A stretch of DNA of 64,000 bases from Lysobacter arenosi (GTDB taxonomy: Bacteria > Pseudomonadota > Gammaproteobacteria > Xanthomonadales > Xanthomonadaceae): assembly GCF_016613475.2 (NCBI RefSeq), contig NZ_CP071517.1:2108001-2172000 (forward strand), written 5' to 3'. The position numbers and the translations under genes are program-made. Each line of letters opens with the position of its first letter. Within the stretch, counting starts at the first letter, position 1. Below are positions 58,655 through 64,000 of the stretch, one piece after another. A model generated the notes under the pieces. The model worked only from the letters and a program-made list of their open reading frames with translations. It made no database searches and was not told the origin of the DNA.

Positions 58655-60370
58655 TCACGCATCCTCCGTCACCCGCAGCACTTCCTCGATCGTCGTCTCC
58701 CCCGCCAGCGCCTTGATGATGCCGTCCTCGTACATCGTGCGCATGCCCGACTGGCGCGCGATCTGTTCGATCTCGCCCATGCCGGCGTGGCGCATCACCG
58801 CGCGGCGCAACTCGTCGTTCATCACCAGGAACTCCATGATCGTGGTGCGGCCGAGGTAGCCGTTCGGCGCGATCGCCGACGGGCGCGGATGGTAGAGATA
58901 GATGTCGCCGGTTGGCTGGTAACGGCGCAGGTTGAACTTCTCGATCTCCTCCGGCGACGCCAGGTACTTCTCGGCATGGGTCAGCTCCAGCTTGCGCACC
59001 AGGCGCTGGCCGAGGATGCCGTTGATGGTGGACGTCAGCAGGTAGTCCTCCACGCCCATGTCGAGCAGGCGGGTGATGCCGCCGGCGGCGTTGTTGGTGT
59101 GCAGCGTCGACAGCACCAGGTGACCGGTGAGCGCCGACTGGATCGCGATGCGGCAGGTCTCCAGGTCGCGCATTTCGCCGATCATGATGATGTCGGGGTC
59201 CTGGCGGACGATGCTGCGCAGCGCATGGGCGAAATCCAGGCCGATCTGCGGCTTGGCCTGGATCTGGTTGATGCCCTCGATCTGGTACTCGACCGGGTCC
59301 TCGACCGTGATGATCTTGACGTCGGTGGTGTTGAGCTTGCTCAGCGCGGTGTACAGCGTGGTGGTCTTGCCCGAGCCGGTCGGGCCGGTCACCAGCAGGA
59401 TGCCGTGCGGCTGGTCGAGCACCTTCTGGAACTGCGGCAGGAAGGCGTCGGTGAAACCCAGGCGCTTGAAGTCGAACACCACCGTCTCGCGGTCGAGCAG
59501 ACGCATCACCACGCTCTCGCCGTGCGCGGTTGGCACCGTGCTCACGCGCAGGTCGAGTTCCTTGCCCTGCACGCGCAGCATGATGCGGCCGTCCTGCGGC
59601 AGGCGGCGCTCGGCGATGTTGAGCTTGGCCATGATCTTGACGCGGCTGATCACCGCCGCGGTGAGATTGGCCGGCGGGCTTTCGCCTTCGGTCAGCACGC
59701 CGTCGACGCGGTAGCGCACCTTCAGGCGGCTCTCGAACGGTTCGATGTGGATGTCGGACGCGCGCAATTCGACGGCGCGCTGGATGATCAGGTTGACCAG
59801 TCGTATGACCGGCGCTTCCGAGGCCAGGTCGCGCAGGTGCTCGACGTCGTCCAGGTCGCCACCGCCCTCGCCTTCGGCAGTCTCCACGATCGCGCCCATC
59901 GCGCTGCGGCCCTGGCCGTACCAGCGTTCGACCAGGTCGCCGATCTCCGAGCGCAGCGCCACCGCCGGGCGGATGTCGCGGCCGGTCGCCAGGCGCAGGG
60001 CGTCGATGGTGTACAGGTCCTGCGGGTCGGCCATCAGCACGTCGACCGCGGTCTCGCTTTCGCCGACCGGGCAGACCGCGAACTGCTTCATGAAGCGCGC
60101 CGACATCGCCACGCCCTCGGGCGGCAGCTCGGGCGCATCCTTGACGTTGACCAGCGGCAGGCCGAGCACTTCGGCGCAGGTTTCGGCGTGGTCGCGCTCG
60201 GACACCAGGCCCAGGCGCGCCAGCAGGGCCAGCAGGCCGCCGCCGGTTTCCTCCTGCAGGCGGCGGGCGCGCGCCAGGTCGGCATCCTTCAGCCGGCCCT
60301 TGGCCAGCAGGGCCGCGACGATGCGGTCATCGAGACTGGCTTGGCCGGTGTCGTTGGCGACTGCGTTCAC
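58655..60370 (-). CDS. gspE: Type II secretion ATPase GspE (XpsE)
   Basis: GspE powers pseudopilus assembly. The 571 residues include an extended N-terminal domain (about 1-150) as in XpsE, then ASDIHIEPFESRLKVRYRVDGVL. The core has Walker A GPTGSGKTTTLY, the Asp box ITVEDPVEYQIEGINQIQ, Walker B IIMIGEMRDLET and the His box TGHLVLSTLHTNNA. The four cysteines of the zinc-binding domain near the C-terminus, usual in other GspE proteins, are absent. GTG at 60368-60370 is preceded by GGAGG and is preferred over a frame 20 codons longer. It heads the xps operon. Confidence 0.95.
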   Translation of the reverse strand: MNAVANDTGQASLDDRIVAALLAKGRLKDADLARARRLQEETGGGLLALLARLGLVSERDHAETCAEVLGLPLVNVKDAPELPPEGVAMSARFMKQFAVCPVGESETAVDVLMADPQDLYTIDALRLATGRDIRPAVALRSEIGDLVERWYGQGRSAMGAIVETAEGEGGGDLDDVEHLRDLASEAPVIRLVNLIIQRAVELRASDIHIEPFESRLKVRYRVDGVLTEGESPPANLTAAVISRVKIMAKLNIAERRLPQDGRIMLRVQGKELDLRVSTVPTAHGESVVMRLLDRETVVFDFKRLGFTDAFLPQFQKVLDQPHGILLVTGPTGSGKTTTLYTALSKLNTTDVKIITVEDPVEYQIEGINQIQAKPQIGLDFAHALRSIVRQDPDIIMIGEMRDLETCRIAIQSALTGHLVLSTLHTNNAAGGITRLLDMGVEDYLLTSTINGILGQRLVRKLELTHAEKYLASPEEIEKFNLRRYQPTGDIYLYHPRPSAIAPNGYLGRTTIMEFLVMNDELRRAVMRHAGMGEIEQIARQSGMRTMYEDGIIKALAGETTIEEVLRVTEDA

Positions 60371-60442
60371 GCCGTCCTCCGTGGCTGTCAGGCCATGGAC
60401 TTTAGCAGCTTGCCCGCGGCGTTTCGGCAACCGCCAGGCCTT

Positions 60443-60464
60443 CCCCTCTCCATGTGGGGAGGGG
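60443..60464 (-). terminator. Hairpin at the end of purL
   Basis: CCCCTCTCCA-TG-TGGGGAGGGG, with one G-T pair, lies 16 bp after the purL stop and 73 bp before gspE. It is a probable terminator for purL without a clear T tract, and belongs to the CCCTCTCC-type palindromes seen elsewhere in the window. Confidence 0.55.
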
Positions 60465-60479
60465 GGAGGAGGTGCGGCG

Positions 60480-63400
60480 TCAGCCCACCCAGATCCGCGC
60501 GTTGCGGAACATCCGCAGCCACGGCGAATCCTCGCCCCACTCGGCCGGTGCCCAGCTCAGGTTGGCGCTGCGCAGGGTGCGCTCGGGGTGCGGCATCAGG
60601 ATCGTGGCGCGACCGTCGTCGCTGGTCAGGCCGGTGATGCCGTCGGGCGAGCCGTTCGGGTTCAGCGGATAGCGCGTGGCGACGGCACCGTTGCCGTCGA
60701 CATAACGCAGCGAGACATGCGCCGCGTTCTGGTCCAGAGCGCTGTCGAACTCGGCGCGGCCTTCGCCGTGCGCAACCGCGACCGGGATGCGCGAGCCGGC
60801 CATGCCGCGGAAGAACAGCGACGGCGACTCGACCACTTCCAGCAGGCCCAGGCGCGCTTCGAACTGCTCGCTGGCGTTGCGCAGGAACTTCGGCCAATGG
60901 GTCGCGCCGGGGATGATCGGCTTGAGCTGCGACAGCATCTGGCAACCGTTGCACACGCCCAGCGAGAAGCTGTCCTCGCGGGCGAAGAACTGTGCAAACG
61001 CATCACGCAGCGCGCTGCGCTCCAGCACCGAAGTCGCCCAGCCGCGGCCGGCACCGAGCACGTCGCCGTAGCTGAAGCCACCGCAGGCGGCGATGCCCTT
61101 GAAGTCGGCCAGCGAGACATTGCCGGCGATGAGGTCGCTCATGTGCACGTCGAAGGCTTCGAAACCGGCGCGGTCGAACGCCGCCGCCATCTCGATCTGG
61201 CCGTTGACACCCTGCTCGCGCAGGATCGCCACCTTCGGCCGGGCGCCAGTGTTGATGAACGGCGCGGCGACATCCTCGGACGGATCGAACGACAGGCGCG
61301 GCTTCAGGCCCGGCGCGTTGAAGTCGCGTGCCAGCGCGCGTTCCTGGTCGGCACATTCGGGGTTGTCGCGCAGCTTCTGCAGGGCATGGCTGGTCGACCA
61401 CCAGGCGTCGAAGAGTTCGTCCCAGCGCCATTCGGCCAGGGTCTGCCCTTCGTCGCGGACACGGATCGCCGGTGCCGTGGTCGGACGCGCGATGCGTTGC
61501 GCGCAGTCGATCAGGCCGTGGCGGGAAACCATGTCGGCGAAGATGGCGCGGTCCTCGTCGGCAACCTGCACGATCGCGCCGAGTTCCTCGTTGAACAGCG
61601 TGCGGAACGGGTCGTGGCCCCAGCCGTCGAGGGTGATGTCCAGGCCCAGTCGCGAGCAGAACGCCATCTCGCACAGCGCAGCCCATGCACCGCCGTCGGA
61701 ACGGTCGTGGTATGCGCGCAGCAGGCCGGCTTCACGCGCATCACGGATGAGCTCGAAGAAATCACGCAGGCGCTGCGGGTTGTCGAGGTCGGGCACGCCG
61801 AGCGAACCGGCGAATGCCGGCAGCGGCGAGTCATTGCTCTTCGATACGGCGTCCGGATGGCACTGCGCCAGCACCGAACCGCCCAGGCGCTGCTTGCCGG
61901 CACCCAGGCCGATCAGCCACAGCTCCGACTCCTCGTTGCGATCGAGCAGCGGGGTCAGCTGCTGGCGCACATCGACCACCGGCGCGAACGCGGTGACGAT
62001 CAGCGACACCGGCGACACCGACTTCGACGCGACGCCGTCGCTGTGCCACTGCGCCTGCATCGACAGCGAATCCTTGCCGACCGGGATGCTCAGCTCCAGC
62101 TCCGGACACAGCTCCATGCCGACGGCCTTGACCGCGTCGAACAGTCGCGCGTCCTCGCCCGGATGGCCGGCGGCGGCCATCCAGTTGGCCGACAGCTTGA
62201 TGCGGTTGAGCGATTCGACCGGTGCGGCGCACAGGTTGGTGATGGCTTCACCCACCGCCATGCGCGCGGCGGCGGCGGCGTCGATCAGCGCCAGCGGCGT
62301 GCGCTCGCCGAGCGACATCGCCTCGCCGACGAAACCGTCGAAGCCCGACAGCGTGATCGCGCAATCGGACATCGGCAGCTGCCACGGACCGATCATCTGG
62401 TCGCGCGCGGTCAGGCCACCGACGGTGCGGTCACCAATGGTGACCAGGAAATTCTTCGAAGCGACCGACGGATGGGCCAGCACGCGCAGTGCGGCGTCGC
62501 GCAGGTCCAGGCCGTTCCATTCCAGCGACGGCCACGGCGCCGGCGGCGGACGACGCGCGTCGCGGTGCATCTTCGGCGGCTTGCCGAACAGCACGTCCAT
62601 CGGCAGGTCGATCGGCCAGTCGTGGCCGGGCTGGCGCGCGTTGTCGACGGTGGCGCCGTAGCCGACCACCAGGTGTTCCTCGGCGGTGGCATAGCCGACC
62701 ACCGCGAACGGGCAACGCTCGCGCGCGCAGATCTGCGCGAATTCGTCGACGCGGTCGGCCGGCAGGCCGAGCACGTAGCGCTCCTGCGATTCGTTGCACC
62801 ACAGCTGCATCGGCGACAGCGACGGGTCGTCGCTGGGCACCTTGGCCAAGTCAATCACGCCGCCCAGGCCGGAGTCGTGCAGCAACTCGGGGATGGCGTT
62901 GGACAGGCCGCCTGCGCCGACGTCGTGCGCGGTCGCGATCGGGTTGTCGAGGCCGCGGGCGATGCAGCGGTCGATCACTTCCTGGCAGCGACGCTCCATT
63001 TCCGGGTTGTCGCGCTGGACGCTGGCGAAATCGAGTTCTTCGTGGCTGTCGCCGGACGCGACCGAGCTGGCGGCACCGCCACCCAGGCCGATCAGCATCG
63101 CCGGACCGCCGAGCACGATCACCGCATCGCCGGGCTTCATGCCCAGCTTGGTGACCTGCACGCGATCGATCGCACCCAGGCCGCCGGCGAGCATGATCGG
63201 CTTGTCGTAGGCGCGCGCAAGCGTGCTGTTCGAGTTCTTGCCTTCGTCGAGCTCGAAGCTGCGGAAGTAGCCGGTCAGGTTGGGGCGACCGAATTCGTTG
63301 TTGAAAGCGGCCGCGCCGATCGGGCCTTCGAGCATGATTTCCAGGGCCGAGGCCATGCGCGGGTTGAGCGAGCGCTCGCGCTCCCACGGCTGCGGCAAGG

Positions 63401-64000
63401 TCGGGATGCGCAGGTGCGAGACGCTGAAACCGCACAGGCCGGCCTTGGGACGGCCACCGCGGCCGGTCGCGCCTTCGTCGCGGATCTCGCCGCCGTTGCC
63501 GGTCGATGCGCCCGGGAACGGCGCGATCGCGGTCGGATGGTTGTGCGTCTCGACCTTGATCGCGAACGCCGAGTCGACCTGCGTCTCGGCGCGATAGCCG
63601 CGGGTGATCGGGTCGGGGCGGAAGCGTCGGCTGGCATAGCCTTCGACCACCGCCGCGTTGTCGCTGTACGCCGAGAGCGTGTGCTCGGGCGTGGTCGCGT
63701 GGGTGTGCTTGATCATCTTGAACAGCGATTGCTGCTGCTCGGCGCCATCGAGCGTCCACGAGGCGTTGAAGATCTTGTGCCGGCAGTGCTCGGAGTTGGC
63801 CTGGGCGAACATCATCAGTTCGACGTCGGCCGGCTCGCGGCCGAGCACGCTGAAGCGTTCGCGCAGGTAGGCGATCTCGTCCTCGGCCAGGGCCAGGCCG
63901 AGGCGGACGTTGGCGTTCTCGAGGTCGGCCAGCGCAATGCGTTCGAGCTGGCCGCGCGCGGGCGTGGCGAACAACGCCGCGGCGTCGTCGCGCGTTTCCA
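60480..64000 (-). CDS. purL: Phosphoribosylformylglycinamidine synthase (partial, cut by window end)
   Basis: PurL converts FGAR to FGAM with glutamine in purine synthesis. The window holds about 1,173 codons of a roughly 1,300-residue single-chain enzyme; the N-terminal part is past base 64000. Visible are the first synthetase half ([63 protein letters not shown]) and the second half ([30 protein letters not shown] [14 protein letters not shown]). The C-terminal glutaminase has GVCNGCQ. Both halves appear intact. The gene is upstream of the xps operon on the same strand. Confidence 0.97.
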   Translation of the reverse strand, partial: ETRDDAAALFATPARGQLERIALADLENANVRLGLALAEDEIAYLRERFSVLGREPADVELMMFAQANSEHCRHKIFNASWTLDGAEQQQSLFKMIKHTHATTPEHTLSAYSDNAAVVEGYASRRFRPDPITRGYRAETQVDSAFAIKVETHNHPTAIAPFPGASTGNGGEIRDEGATGRGGRPKAGLCGFSVSHLRIPTLPQPWERERSLNPRMASALEIMLEGPIGAAAFNNEFGRPNLTGYFRSFELDEGKNSNSTLARAYDKPIMLAGGLGAIDRVQVTKLGMKPGDAVIVLGGPAMLIGLGGGAASSVASGDSHEELDFASVQRDNPEMERRCQEVIDRCIARGLDNPIATAHDVGAGGLSNAIPELLHDSGLGGVIDLAKVPSDDPSLSPMQLWCNESQERYVLGLPADRVDEFAQICARERCPFAVVGYATAEEHLVVGYGATVDNARQPGHDWPIDLPMDVLFGKPPKMHRDARRPPPAPWPSLEWNGLDLRDAALRVLAHPSVASKNFLVTIGDRTVGGLTARDQMIGPWQLPMSDCAITLSGFDGFVGEAMSLGERTPLALIDAAAAARMAVGEAITNLCAAPVESLNRIKLSANWMAAAGHPGEDARLFDAVKAVGMELCPELELSIPVGKDSLSMQAQWHSDGVASKSVSPVSLIVTAFAPVVDVRQQLTPLLDRNEESELWLIGLGAGKQRLGGSVLAQCHPDAVSKSNDSPLPAFAGSLGVPDLDNPQRLRDFFELIRDAREAGLLRAYHDRSDGGAWAALCEMAFCSRLGLDITLDGWGHDPFRTLFNEELGAIVQVADEDRAIFADMVSRHGLIDCAQRIARPTTAPAIRVRDEGQTLAEWRWDELFDAWWSTSHALQKLRDNPECADQERALARDFNAPGLKPRLSFDPSEDVAAPFINTGARPKVAILREQGVNGQIEMAAAFDRAGFEAFDVHMSDLIAGNVSLADFKGIAACGGFSYGDVLGAGRGWATSVLERSALRDAFAQFFAREDSFSLGVCNGCQMLSQLKPIIPGATHWPKFLRNASEQFEARLGLLEVVESPSLFFRGMAGSRIPVAVAHGEGRAEFDSALDQNAAHVSLRYVDGNGAVATRYPLNPNGSPDGITGLTSDDGRATILMPHPERTLRSANLSWAPAEWGEDSPWLRMFRNARIWVG

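Overview
The window is high-GC DNA packed almost wall to wall with genes. It most likely comes from the chromosome of a Lysobacter-like member of the Xanthomonadaceae (Lysobacteraceae, Gammaproteobacteria). Three things point there: a division and cell-wall (dcw) cluster that runs mraZ to lpxC without murD or murB; a type II secretion cluster in the xps order E-F-G-H-I-J-K-L-M-N-D; and short GTCATTCCCGC-type palindromes between genes. No tRNA, rRNA, CRISPR array, insertion sequence or prophage gene was recognised.

Layout. 1-1.4 kb: start of secA and an M23 peptidase, both minus, with a divergent dciA-like gene. 2.1-19.2 kb: the dcw cluster on the minus strand, read mraZ-rsmH-ftsL-ftsI-murE-murF-mraY-ftsW-murG-murC-ddlB-ftsQ-ftsA-ftsZ-lpxC. 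Most junctions are 1-4 base overlaps, and a good sigma-70-type promoter precedes mraZ. 19.4-20.3 kb: a non-coding block holding the RNase P RNA gene (rnpB) between two inverted copies of a repeat of about 105 bp. 20.3-23.0 kb: rsmI, and divergent from it an LpoA-like lipoprotein gene and yraN. 23.0-34.5 kb: a mixed accessory stretch with a histidine kinase and two receiver proteins, a metallo-beta-lactamase-fold lipoprotein, a Rof-like protein, Ohr, a PAP2 protein, small membrane proteins, a DUF3300/DUF2950/lipoprotein group and a GlcD-like flavoprotein. 34.5-42.5 kb: the riboflavin and one-carbon region glyA-nrdR-ribD-methyltransferase-[FMN riboswitch]-ribE-ribBA-ribH-nusB-thiL. 42.6-47.7 kb: an LpxO-like dioxygenase, ettA, pyrF and a purine permease on the plus strand. 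47.7-60.4 kb: xpsEFGHIJKLMND followed by two coupled glycosyltransferase-like genes. 60.5 kb to the end: purL, cut by the window edge.

How the genes work together. The dcw genes make lipid II precursors and the divisome, and lpxC feeds lipid A synthesis. The rib genes make riboflavin under FMN control through the riboswitch. The xps genes encode a nearly complete type II secretion machine; only the prepilin peptidase GspO is not seen.

The most striking anomaly is in the essential division genes. ftsA carries two single-base insertions, and ftsZ carries a two-base insertion just before its conserved C-terminal tail. Everything else of comparable size in the window is intact. Other points worth checking are a PAP2 protein whose motif histidine is glycine, the repeat-flanked rnpB, nested palindromes with a DnaA-box-like site upstream of the dcw promoter, and the glycosyltransferase pair coupled to the secretin gene.
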